DNA of 64,000 nucleotides. Origin: DATLGB01 sp963740765 (GTDB taxonomy: Bacteria > Actinomycetota > Thermoleophilia > Solirubrobacterales > Solirubrobacteraceae). Within the stretch, counting starts at the first letter, position 1; every line of letters starts with the position of its first letter. Position numbers and translations under genes: made by a program. Below are positions 45,101-52,400 of this stretch, one piece after another. Under the pieces are notes generated by a model. That model saw only the letters and a list, made by a program, of their open reading frames with translations, made no database searches and was not told the origin of the DNA. Location of the stretch: contig CAVUFN010000007.1 in NCBI GenBank assembly GCA_963740765.1, forward strand, positions 36,856 through 100,855, in the 5' to 3' direction.

Positions 45101-45680
45101 CGGGGTACTGGATCGCGCCCTTGCCGGCGGCGGCCGTGCCGACCTCGGCGCCGTCGACGTAGGTGCGCAGCCCGGCGGCGGCTCCGTAGGTGATCGCGAT
45201 CCCGTGCCAGTCGCCATCCCACAGGCTGGCGCCCGGGATGCTCGCGCCCGCGACGTTGCCCGTCGCGCCCCGCACGGTGGCCGCCACGGCGCCCGCTCCG
45301 CCGCCGACGCTCAGCCCCCACGACTCCGGGTCGCAGCTGCTCAGCTCGCGGCCGTAGGAGAGCAGGTGGCCAGGTCCCGGGGGGCCGTCGCTGCGGACCC
45401 ACAGCATCGCGGACATCGCCGGCGTCTCGAAGGGCAGGCCGAAGAACGCGCCGATGTGCGAGCCCGTGCCGGGATACCCGAGCCGGAACGCCCCGGCGCC
45501 GAAGCGCGGCGTCTGGATGAAGTCCACCGCCTGGGTGAAGCCGGGATGGTTGTTGCCCGAGCTGTCCGGTTGCCCCTGCGCGCTCGTGTCCAGGTGCCAC
45601 AGCAGGATCGGGTCCGCCGCACGGGCGGCCGGGGCCAGCAGCCCGAACGCGAGCATGAGGATGAGGCCGAGCCGGCGCAT
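39171..45680 (-). CDS. Giant secreted LamG-domain surface protein
   Basis: A 2169-residue exported protein with signal peptide MRRLGLILMLAFGLLAPAA. Three LamG/concanavalin-like domains follow at about residues 23-240, 260-470 and 500-720, each with LWVRSDG/WVKRG-type strands and a DGxWH-GxxxGxxLxLYVDG core (WHMLAGSYDGSKLRLYVDGA). Ig-like repeats with a C-x-PGxW motif come next (ACDPGDWNPADVTRQYLWER). Then there is a long unassigned middle with a helical segment (LEAAKVQSNLESQLQDRMK), a beta-helix-like region of 600 residues, and a Lys/Arg-rich end (KKKAAKKRKGKRRKHRRK). LamG domains bind glycans or proteins, so a cell-surface adhesin role is likely. There is no LPXTG anchor. Confidence 0.82.
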   Translation of the reverse strand: MRRLGLILMLAFGLLAPAARAADPILLWHLDTSAQGQPDSSGNNHPGFTQAVDFIQTPRFGAGAFRLGYPGTGSHIGAFFGLPFETPAMSAMLWVRSDGPPGPGHLLSYGRELSSCDPESWGLSVGGGAGAVAATVRGATGNVAGASIPGASLWDGDWHGIAITYGAAAGLRTYVDGAEVGTAAAGKGAIQYPAYDGPSPNWTGFNVGAYDVCGDTDAPAVDVDEARFYDSAISQSDAEYLTNRFHIVAPTGATAPDTEIAARYPLSQSYDTNQVLDGSGHGAHGRNLTGDVVGGRFGNGLALAAPGDGFDIRSSVFEPAQVTVIAWVKRGSAPLNAGIAGVGSDASCQSIYGLETDGTGAVRFRLAGTNGAGTQHSTFLTPPAPAASVWDGGWHAVAGVFRGTEVTLWLDGAFVGATPVTPGRDTIDFGLATNGRGFHVGRGVGSCNANGFAGMVDEVSVYRRGLADDEVSHLTTGTDPVSPPTLPPPEPPAPAEPEPGLVLKWHLDKVNGPSVTDTSGNDFRGTTTRVAPVSPARFKGGLTVQAPDGGGATPGVGHQSENKLQPANVTVLLWARSSTPSATAVIATKGTTGTSCLPGAYGLLGTDKAEFVMRGASGIARSPAASGVWDGQWHMLAGSYDGSKLRLYVDGAQVGDGTSYLDGIRYDLNPGDFRVGGPAASGCPASSTFAGDLDEARVYNRALTEGEIAYLAAGFHRTAPRLPEPAGPKNTRRPGVYGSPAVGQVLACDPGDWNPADVTRQYLWERAPRSTKVEGDSAWVTIDGAAEQGYQVRPEDAGGRVRCREIATKDGVSAEALSFNTKRTDNGPPSAQSAPVMTPLPAVAGKELTCDHGTWDNTSEESDFTYFWVRDGETIGTARTYTPKPLHPPGLGGIGTDPSGDSDHDITCVAQATNDVGEGGRSSAPTFVIEGKPNLKNSPIALLPPAPDGNPLKQVAECSTGDWFDDYAAHPDTAPPGGGYRYQWYRPAADSGATGEVPIAGATGAKLPITPELLGRSIRCGVIASNALGDSPEAKSKEVFVPLPAAIQTGSIDESFRDNEFDPVNLLAASDNYRENIKILARDRVTTAVNGFAKACPTVPMTDGDVKDVYASPPAALDPTNLKHLRTVCALIQSKSADFKRYINGLFWDPGNRSGTCARPASCRPILLTVPSVDEKSAPSLSAAEEAALAPDTPVVILWDVDGDNRTDIACPGSSPAIRAHLNAGVYEPQAILVMTDSATTGRYVRAQTRAYNAQGQHLMYFPNVNKGRGKGSYRKPQPLWCRNTIIPPPDPATGPCVSAGNVGQVLLEGNLCPVNVRGVEQTQIDALSPALRAVVGQAAKEINQREAAYKLLEKGASGGLRFANLRGGAFRSTAQGNVAAAAQNYAGVEANLEAAKVQSNLESQLQDRMKTLADPPKGSDLPKVDIDLPKTSFALDQIYAVNGPLKLNGAVITPGGSLKTIVAPSDVREALTGTARKMTVAATNAALEVGKRQLTEFKDGVQTQIDDAIGGADKLIKDKINLEALDPKKMNLGPFSLVGLDAKVKINPDQTVTLSAVAKLPGLSMSAPGGKKTDAKIAVDLKAGLDGEFKLQGLKIELGLAYLFGINLRDFKLTYNSQRLEASGKITFDALGGSGIDIVRFAINNSGALEALEVNYLAGAGQGITVGPGVFLTKVGGGFQAPDPIELKGTAALSMLAPSAGNGCPTVGAEAGLTFHASPRPITLHTDGTVQLVCIPLGKVTFDVSEAGTADLTAHGDITVPDIVSINADLGGHVRTRNPEAWQIDGKGQVDFKFLPKPIGLKGVFSNKGIAACASVTIPIPWPFDDLNLAAGAAVRFPGGVPPITLPQLIANFRAFTGCDLGEYTPLHAIRVGRALNAPQTFPLDAEPVALSFEGAGAAPKVTLVSPDGQRLDFTDAIEGKFLKDSFGAVMEAEDRSVVMLRKPARGMWTVETADGSGAIVRIQSAPVLPKPTVRAKVSGKGTKRVLKYYVKRIAGQVVSLVEEADGGMKVLRTVKGGGRGKVRFTVGEARSSKRTIAAQVTQDDMPRARLAVARYVAPNPAVGRPRVKIRRTGSTAKVRWSKAALAVRYGVTVRYSDGRTDAFMQPAKARSVTVPAVGRKGGITAYVTAYSAASRHGKTGTGRLKQVKPKKKAAKKRKGKRRKHRRK

Positions 45681-45714
45681 CGGCCCACTCTGCCCGACGT
45701 GCGGCGCGGGCGAT

Positions 45715-45733
45715 AGGTGCCCTAGGGATGAAA
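45715..45733 (-). promoter_or_regulatory. Shared 19-bp motif upstream of the giant LamG gene
   Basis: TTTCATCCCTAGGGCACCT on the minus strand, 35 bases before the LamG start. A copy with 17 of 19 bases identical lies upstream of the FHA gene at 49407-49425. It probably is a promoter or regulator site common to the island. Confidence 0.5.
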
Positions 45734-45737
45734 TCGT

Positions 45738-46781
45738 CTATCTCGGGCGCCGCACGACGTCGACGCGCAGCAGCAGCTCCTCTCCGCGCTTGGTCGAGCC
45801 GGGGCGCCGGGCTTCCCGGCTCGTGACCGGGCCGATGAAGCGCGTGTCCGCGGCGCCGGCGACCCCGCCGCGGACGCCGATGCCGCCGCCGGGCTCGACG
45901 AGGAGCGCGAAGCGCGAGCCCTTCGGGACCGACCGATCGGCCGCGATCCGGCGGGGCGTCCCGTCCAGCGCGACCGATCGCGTGTTGTTGTAGAGGAGGT
46001 AGCCCTGCGGCGTCGGGCGCAGGATCTGGAGGGAGACCCGGCCGCGCGCGCCGCGCACCGCCCACGCGCGGACGAGCCCGCGGTACGGAACCACCAGCGG
46101 GCGCCCGCCGAGATCGGTCTGCATGATCGTGCAATAGGACGAGCTGCCGCTGGGCACGCGCCCCTCGCAGTCGACGGTGCGCACGCCACCGGGCGTCAGG
46201 GCCGAGCCGAACGCCGTCGCCCCACGCGTGACAGGCGGTGCGGGCATGGCGGGCTCGCCGTCACCGCGCGCCAGCAGCGCCACGGCGACGGCGACGGCCA
46301 TCACGCCCGCCGCGGCCGGGAGCGCGGCGCGCCGGCTGCGCTCGGGCGGTCGCATCGCCGCGAGGGCAGCGCGGTCGTCCCGGCCCGCGTCGCGGCCGAA
46401 GCCGGTGACCCACAGGGCTCCGTCCGGGTCCACGAGCAGGTCGCCGGCGGTGAGGTCGCCATGCGGGTGATCAGCGAGGATCGCGGCCGCGCCGTCGAGC
46501 CAGCGGCGACGGATGCGGCGAACCTCGGCCAGCGTGCGCGCGCCCTCGATCAGGCGCGTGGCGACGTAGCGGTCGCCGTTCCACTCGATCACGGCGTACA
46601 GCGGGACGACGCCCGGCCGTCGCGGCCACGCCGTGACGTCGAAGGCGACGCCGGGGTCCAACCGCGTCAGCACGACGCGGCGGCCGAGCTCGACCTGCGT
46701 CGCCTCCCAGGTGTGGTCGCCGAGCCGGCGCTCGAGGCGGAACCCGGCCGGGTCAGCCGAAGTAGAAGAAGCGCCGGGCAT
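45738..46781 (-). CDS. Membrane pseudokinase with extracellular domain like that of the neighbouring kinase
   Basis: A 347-residue protein. The N-terminal 140 residues have the shape of a kinase N-lobe but the key residues are gone. There is no glycine loop (RRLGDHTWEATQV), the VAIK Lys is replaced (RRVVLTRLDP), and the catalytic loop reads HGDLTAGDLLVDPDG with GFG instead of DFG. The C-lobe is missing. A transmembrane helix follows (AALPAAAGVMAVAVAVALLA). The extracellular part (RTVDCEGRVPSGSSS; LVVPYRGLVRAWAVRGARG; GEELLLRVDVV) lines up with that of the kinase just upstream. It may act as a decoy, co-receptor or regulator. It starts 29 bases inside the kinase 3' end. Confidence 0.75.
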   Translation of the reverse strand: MPGASSTSADPAGFRLERRLGDHTWEATQVELGRRVVLTRLDPGVAFDVTAWPRRPGVVPLYAVIEWNGDRYVATRLIEGARTLAEVRRIRRRWLDGAAAILADHPHGDLTAGDLLVDPDGALWVTGFGRDAGRDDRAALAAMRPPERSRRAALPAAAGVMAVAVAVALLARGDGEPAMPAPPVTRGATAFGSALTPGGVRTVDCEGRVPSGSSSYCTIMQTDLGGRPLVVPYRGLVRAWAVRGARGRVSLQILRPTPQGYLLYNNTRSVALDGTPRRIAADRSVPKGSRFALLVEPGGGIGVRGGVAGAADTRFIGPVTSREARRPGSTKRGEELLLRVDVVRRPR

Positions 46782-48627
46782 TCGCCTCGAGATAGTGGCG
46801 AATCAGGCGGGCACTGCCCAGGCGGCGGAACGCGAGGTCGATGAAGAGGTGCTCGCGGCGCTCCGGGTCGGCGCCGACGGCCACGGTCGGGTCGATGTCG
46901 AGCGGCGGGTGGACGTCATCGATCTCGATGCGCACGGTGCGCTTGCCCGCGCGGATCAGGTCGAGCGCACCGCGACCGTCCACGGTCACGAGGCGGACCT
47001 CGACCCGGACCCCGTTGGGGTAGCGCGTGCGCGCGCTGGCCAGCGTGATCCCGTCGGGGGCCGCCGCAGCGTCCGCGCCCGTGAGCTGCCGCGGCTTGAA
47101 CGGGACGGCGCCGGGCACCAGGTCGGCGCGGAGCAGCAGCTCGCCCGGCGGTCCCGGCTCGACGGGGTTGGAGAGCCCGGCCAGCACGGGCTCGAAGCGG
47201 CCGAGCTCACCGGCACTGGGGCGCAGGCCGACACCGGAGCCCCCGATGACGACGAGCGCGAGCCGATCGCCGCGCTCCACCGCCAGATCGCTGCGGAAGA
47301 CGTGCGGCCCGGGGTCATCCGCGAACTCGTTGCGGGATCGGGCGATCTGGAAGTAGCCGTCGCGATTGCGGATCACCGACAGGGCGAACTCGCCGACGGC
47401 CGACCGCACCCCCCAGCGGCGGATGACGCCGTTGCGGGGGACCACCAGGACGGCGTCGCCCACCCCCCGCACCTGGAAGAGGGAGCAGGTCGGCGAGGCG
47501 GGCGTCACGACGGCGTTGTGGCAGTCGACGGTACGACCGTCCTCGGCGAGGGTCGCGCCCATCTGGATGCTGCCCTCGGGCGCCGGCGGCGGCGCCGCCA
47601 CGGCCGCTGCGGCGGGCTCGTCGGAGCCCCGTTCCAGCAACGCGAGGACGCCGGCGCCGAGCAGGGCGCCGGCGACCGCGGCCACCGCCACCTTCGCGCG
47701 ACCGCGCCGCCCCGGCACGCGCCGCACCGGCACCGACGGCTGGGTGACCTGCCCCATCGTGGTGTCGTCGTCATCGTCCTCGGCGTGCACCCGCGGCGCG
47801 GGCGGGCTGAGCTCGGTCCCCGCCAGTGCGGCCCGCGCGCGGGCGATCAGGTCGGTGGCGGACGGCGGCCGCAGCGAGGGGTCCTTGGCCAGCCCGGTGA
47901 TCAGCACGTCGTCGAGGCCCGGCGGGATGCCCTCGCGGCGTCCGCTCAGCCGCGGCGGCGGCTCGGACGTGTGCGCGTAGAGGACGGCGGCGTGCGTGGC
48001 GCGCGGGAACGGCGTCGTCCCGGTCAGGCACTCGAACAGCACGGCGGCGAGCGCGTAGCGGTCGGCCTCCGGCCCGGCGGCGCCGCCGAGGACGACCTCC
48101 GGCGCGACGTAGGCGATCGTCCCCACGAAGTGGCCGCTCGCGGTGGCGCCGTCGGTGCCGGAGCGGGTCAGGCCGAAGTCGGCCAGGTAGGCGTGGTCGC
48201 CGTCGACGAGCACGTTGCGCGGCTTGACGTCGCGATGCACGAGGCCGGCCGCGTGGGCGGCATCGAGTGCCGCGGCGACCTGCTCGAGCAGGTCGAGCGT
48301 CCGCGCCGAGGTGAGCACGCCGTCGTCGATGAGCGCGGCCAGCGTCGTCCCGCGCACGAGCTGCATGGCGAGGTAGGGCCCGTGGTCGGACGTCCCCGCC
48401 TCGTAGACGGTGACGATGTTGGGGTGGTCGAGCGCGGCCTGCAGGCGGCCCTCGCGGCGGAAGCGCTCGAGGAAGTGCGGATCGGCGAGGTCGGGCGAGA
48501 CGAGCTTGAGCGCCACCTCCCGGCCGACGGACTCCTGGGTGGCCTCGTAGACGACCGCCATCCCGCCGCGACCGAGCAGCCGCCCGAGGCGGTACGGACC
48601 GACCAGGGCTCCGTCGGGCGGTGTCAC
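46753..48627 (-). CDS. Membrane Ser/Thr protein kinase (PknB-like) with extracellular sensor domain
   Basis: A 624-residue receptor kinase. The kinase domain spans residues 8-270, with the glycine loop LLGRGGMAVVYEATQESVGR, catalytic Lys in VALKLVS, HRD loop LVHRDVKPRNVLVDGDHAY, DFG in LADFGLTRSG and activation loop GTIAYVAPEV. A linker with DDDDDTTMG leads to one transmembrane helix (AKVAVAAVAGALLGAGVLAL). The 220-residue outside domain begins near RTVDCHNAVVTPASPTC and has the pattern VVPRNGVIRRWGVRSAVGEF. It is a new sensor type rather than PASTA. GTG 48627 forms GTGA with the FHA gene stop, so the kinase and a phospho-threonine reader are made together. Confidence 0.9.
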   Translation of the reverse strand: MTPPDGALVGPYRLGRLLGRGGMAVVYEATQESVGREVALKLVSPDLADPHFLERFRREGRLQAALDHPNIVTVYEAGTSDHGPYLAMQLVRGTTLAALIDDGVLTSARTLDLLEQVAAALDAAHAAGLVHRDVKPRNVLVDGDHAYLADFGLTRSGTDGATASGHFVGTIAYVAPEVVLGGAAGPEADRYALAAVLFECLTGTTPFPRATHAAVLYAHTSEPPPRLSGRREGIPPGLDDVLITGLAKDPSLRPPSATDLIARARAALAGTELSPPAPRVHAEDDDDDTTMGQVTQPSVPVRRVPGRRGRAKVAVAAVAGALLGAGVLALLERGSDEPAAAAVAAPPPAPEGSIQMGATLAEDGRTVDCHNAVVTPASPTCSLFQVRGVGDAVLVVPRNGVIRRWGVRSAVGEFALSVIRNRDGYFQIARSRNEFADDPGPHVFRSDLAVERGDRLALVVIGGSGVGLRPSAGELGRFEPVLAGLSNPVEPGPPGELLLRADLVPGAVPFKPRQLTGADAAAAPDGITLASARTRYPNGVRVEVRLVTVDGRGALDLIRAGKRTVRIEIDDVHPPLDIDPTVAVGADPERREHLFIDLAFRRLGSARLIRHYLEANARRFFYFG

Positions 48628-49292
48628 AGGTCGCGCGCGGACACGTAGCCGGACTCGAGCGCTCGCCGGGCCAGCTCCGCGCGCTTGCGGTTCTGGGGGA
48701 GGTCGTCGACCCCGAGCTTGGTGAACAGCGTGCGCACGTGGCTCTTGACCCCGGGCAGCGACAGGAACAGCTCGTCGGCGATCTGCTGGTTCGGCGCGGG
48801 CGTGGAGACCGGGCCGGGCTGAAGCAGCGGCCGGCACAGCGCCACCAGGACGCGCCGCTCGGCGTCGGTGACGCGAGCGTCGGGCAGCGCGCGGGCGACG
48901 GCCGTGCTCTCGTCCCCGATCGCCGACGGGAAGCGGAACAGGATCATCGTGGTGCCGAGCCGCAGCATGTCGCGATCTTCGAGCCGGCGGTGGCGCAGGA
49001 CCCGCTCGCCGTTGACGTAGGTGCCGTTGCGCGACATGCCGTCGTCGACCACCGTCCAGCCCGCGCCGCCCGCGACCATCTGCGCGTGGGCGCGCGAGAT
49101 CTCGGGGTCGCCCGCCAGCACGACGTCGTTGTCGGCCGTGCGACCGAGCCGGACGAACTCGCGCTCGGCGAGGGACACGATCCGGAGGTCGCCGTGGGCG
49201 TCGCGGTGCGCGAGGAACGGGGCGCCCTCGCGCTCGGCGGCCAGCAGGGCCGAGCCCTCGGACGCAGACGTTGGGTGGGTGGGGAACCCCAC
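48624..49292 (-). CDS. FHA domain regulator with C-terminal DNA-binding-like domain
   Basis: A 222-residue cytosolic protein (start GTG 49292; a TTG at 49352 would add 20 residues). The FHA fold spans about residues 20-115: VRLGRTADNDVVLAGDPEIS, RAHAQMVAGGAGWTVVDDGM and SRNGTYVNGERVLRHRRLED hold the phosphothreonine-binding Arg, Ser, His and Asn. The C-terminus (VTDAERRVLVALCRPL, then NQQIADELFLSLPGVKSHVR) resembles a LuxR/GerE-like helix-turn-helix. It likely reads phospho-threonine placed by the kinase encoded just behind it and turns that into gene control. It is coupled to the kinase by GTGA. Confidence 0.83.
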   Translation of the reverse strand: MGFPTHPTSASEGSALLAAEREGAPFLAHRDAHGDLRIVSLAEREFVRLGRTADNDVVLAGDPEISRAHAQMVAGGAGWTVVDDGMSRNGTYVNGERVLRHRRLEDRDMLRLGTTMILFRFPSAIGDESTAVARALPDARVTDAERRVLVALCRPLLQPGPVSTPAPNQQIADELFLSLPGVKSHVRTLFTKLGVDDLPQNRKRAELARRALESGYVSARDL

Positions 49293-49406
49293 GCCCTGAA
49301 GTAAACGCCATCGCGGCGCGACGTCGCCGCGGTGGTCAAACGGCGGTTCCAACCGGGATCACCGGAGCCATGGCGCGCAGGCTCGCCGATCAGCGGCCGC
49401 GATGCC

Positions 49407-49425
49407 AGGTACCCAAGGGATGAAA
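49407..49425 (-). promoter_or_regulatory. Shared 19-bp motif upstream of the FHA-kinase operon
   Basis: TTTCATCCCTTGGGTACCT on the minus strand, 115 bases before GTG 49292 (55 before the TTG). It is the twin of the motif at 45715-45733. It may be bound by the FHA/helix-turn-helix protein or be a common promoter. Confidence 0.5.
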
Positions 49426-49435
49426 CCCGTCAGCC

Positions 49436-52400
49436 CTACAGGCGGAACACCAGCAGCGTCTGCGTGATCGACGGTTGTTTGGGCCCGCGCGCCGTCACCT
49501 TCACCGCCACCTTCAGCAACCCGCTCTTGGGGCGCCGCGGCAGCGGCACGCGGACCTTGCGCGTCTTGGTGCCGACCCGGACCGTGCGGCCGCCGATCCG
49601 CGCGCGGGACGGCGTCGTCGCCGCGATCCGGACCGTGATGCGCTTGGTCCTGCGTGTGACGCGGTCGGGGGCGCGCAGCTCGGTGAGGTCGAGCGTCACC
49701 GGCTCCTGCACGAGCACGCGCGTCGCGCTGGCGCGCCGGCCCCGGCGGTCGCGTGCCTGCAGGCGCAGCTTGACCCGGCCGGCCGGGATCCGGGCGCGCA
49801 GCGGGCTGCCCGTGCCGAGCCGGCGCTTGCCCGCGAACCAGGTCAGGCGGCGGCCGGTGAGCGCTCGGCCGGCGTCGTCGGTCGCCTCCCCCTCGAGCAG
49901 CGTGCGCCCGCCCGCCTTGCCGGTGACGCCCCTCGCGGGAACGATGATCCGCGCGGTCGGCGGCGCGCCGTCGGCGCGGAAGCGGGCCGACTCGGCGCTG
50001 ACCTCGTTGAAGCCGTCGTTGACCGTCACCCGCACGCGCGCGCGGCGGCTCGCCTGCAGCTGCCGCGCCGGCACCGTGACGGCGCCCGTGTCCACGCCCT
50101 CGTAGAGCGTCTTGTACGGCGCGCCGGGCGAGGGCGAGAAGCCGACGGTCGCCTGCAGCGCGTCCCCGTCCGGATCGGTCGCCCTCCAGCTGACGCGCAG
50201 GCTCCGCCGCGCCCGCGAGCCCTTCCGCGGCGCCGTCACCTTCACGGCAGGCGGCTTGGTGGCGCTGCGCTCGGCGAGCACGGTCCCGGCGGCGGTGACC
50301 TGCACCTTCGCCGCCGAAGCCGGCAGCGGTGCGCTGAAGAACGTCGCTCCCGAGCTGTCGGTGAGCGTGTCGATCTGCGCGCCGACCGTGTCGAGCGGGG
50401 CGCCGGCCGCGTCGAACGACTGCACCTGCAGCGGCGAACCGGGGACGGCGGCCGGCGTCCCCCCAGCCGCGCCGGCCGGGATGACGGAGTTGATGATGGC
50501 CGTGCCGCCGATCAGCGTGCCCGTCACCGTCCCGGTGCTCGCCTGGGCCGTGGTCGCGGTGGTGCGGGCCGAGCGGCGGTCGGGCGGATCGTGGAACAGC
50601 CGCGTGAGCATGACCTCGTAGCGCCGCCAGTTGCGCGGCGAGACCCAGGCGTTCGCGTCGCTCGCGCAATAGGACATGAAGTCGAAGAGCATGCTCGTCT
50701 CCAGGTCGGGCGTGCGGTCGCCGGTGTCCGGGTCGAACTTCGTCCCCTGGAGGCGGCCGCGGTTGTCCGGCAGCCACTCCTCGCCCGTCTCGGGCGGGGT
50801 GTTCCCGCCGCAGCGGGTCGCCGGGTCGTTGTCGAAGTCGGCGTGGGGCGCGCCCAGGGCGTGGCCGAGCTCGTGCGCGGCCGAGGTCAGCGGTCGGCCG
50901 CGCGAGCCGTCGTTGACATGGATGTACGGCTGGCGGCCGGAGACGGGCAGACCGGCCAACAGCGGGCCGCCCGACGACCCGCCCGGTTCGTCGAGGGCGC
51001 CGGGGCCGCCCGGGTAACGGTGGATGCCCAGCAGCACGTCGTACCCGTCCGGGTTGGCCTGGCGATAGCGCCAGAGCGCGTCGTAGACCTTGCCGGAGCG
51101 GCAGGCGCGCACCCGGACAACGAGCTCGCCCGCCGTCTCCCCGTCCGGCGCATCCCCGCAGTCCTTGCTGGTCCCGGTCAGCGCCGAGAGGTCGAGGTTG
51201 ATCGTCCCCGTGAACGCCCCGACCCGGTAGCGAGCGCCGGCCGGGAAGGTGTCCATGGCCCGGTCCAGGACCTGCCCGGGCGACTTCAGCGTGACGGCGC
51301 TGCGTGTCTTGGCCTCGTCGACGTCCTGCACCTGCACGCTCCGGATGCGCAACGGATACAGCGACTTGTCGCGGACGCCGATCTTGCGCAGGTCGTACAC
51401 GTCGTCGGACCCGCAGCCCTCCAGCAGCTCGCACTGAACGACCGGGTACGCATCGGGCGGGATGCGCACCTGCGCGGTCAGGCGCAGCTTGTTGAGGTTC
51501 TCCTCGGCGGCCGCGCGCAGCCAGTCCGCGGGCAGGTCGAAGCGCACGCCCATCTTGGTGTTGCCGCGCTCGCCCTCCGTCACCCAGGGATTCGGCGCCG
51601 TCTGCAGCGTGTTGACGCGCTGGGTGAGCCGCTCGTCGAAGAACTTCCCGCCCTCGACGCCGCCGCGCAGGACGACCTCCACCTGGGTGGTGGCGGCGAC
51701 GGTGGCGTCGCGGTTGACGTAGACGACCGCGGAGGTCGGCTTCGAGGCGTCGAGATGGCTGCCATGCCAGTCGACCTCACGCGGGGCGCCGGCCGTCCCG
51801 GAGCAGTCCGCCGCGAACGGATTGGGCGTCCCGCCGCCGCAGTAGGTCTTGAAGTAGGGGTCGTAGGCGTTGCCCGCCTCGGGCTGGACGACGGAGAAGA
51901 CGTCGATGCCGCGGACGCTCACGTTGCCCGTCGCCGCCAGCGGCGTCAGCAGGATCTCCTGGGCGTCGAAGGCGCGCAGGATCGACGTCACGCTGGGTAC
52001 GGACAGGCGCTGACCGGAGCGCATGTAGGCCTGCACGCGGCAGAGGTACTTGCGGCCGGAGCGGATGCGGCCGTCGACGTCGAAGGTCGGCCCGGTGCCG
52101 ACCGTCTGGGGTTGGAGCGGCGTGCCGTCGTAGCCGAGGAAGCCGGTGTCCTGGTACCAGGTGATGGTGAATTGCGGGTTGTCGGCGAGGCCGGTCCAGG
52201 TGCCGACGTTGCAGCGGTAGCGGTAGGTGTCCTTGTCGATCTGGCCGACCTTGCCGATGAACGGCCGCTTCACGTTGGCCTCGGGCTCGGGCGTCGGCAC
52301 GGCGGGGCTGGGCGAGGCGGTGGGCGTCTCGCCGCCGGGTCCGGGAGACGGGGAAGGAGACGGGGTCGGCGTCGGGCCCGGGTCCTCGATGACGGGCGGC

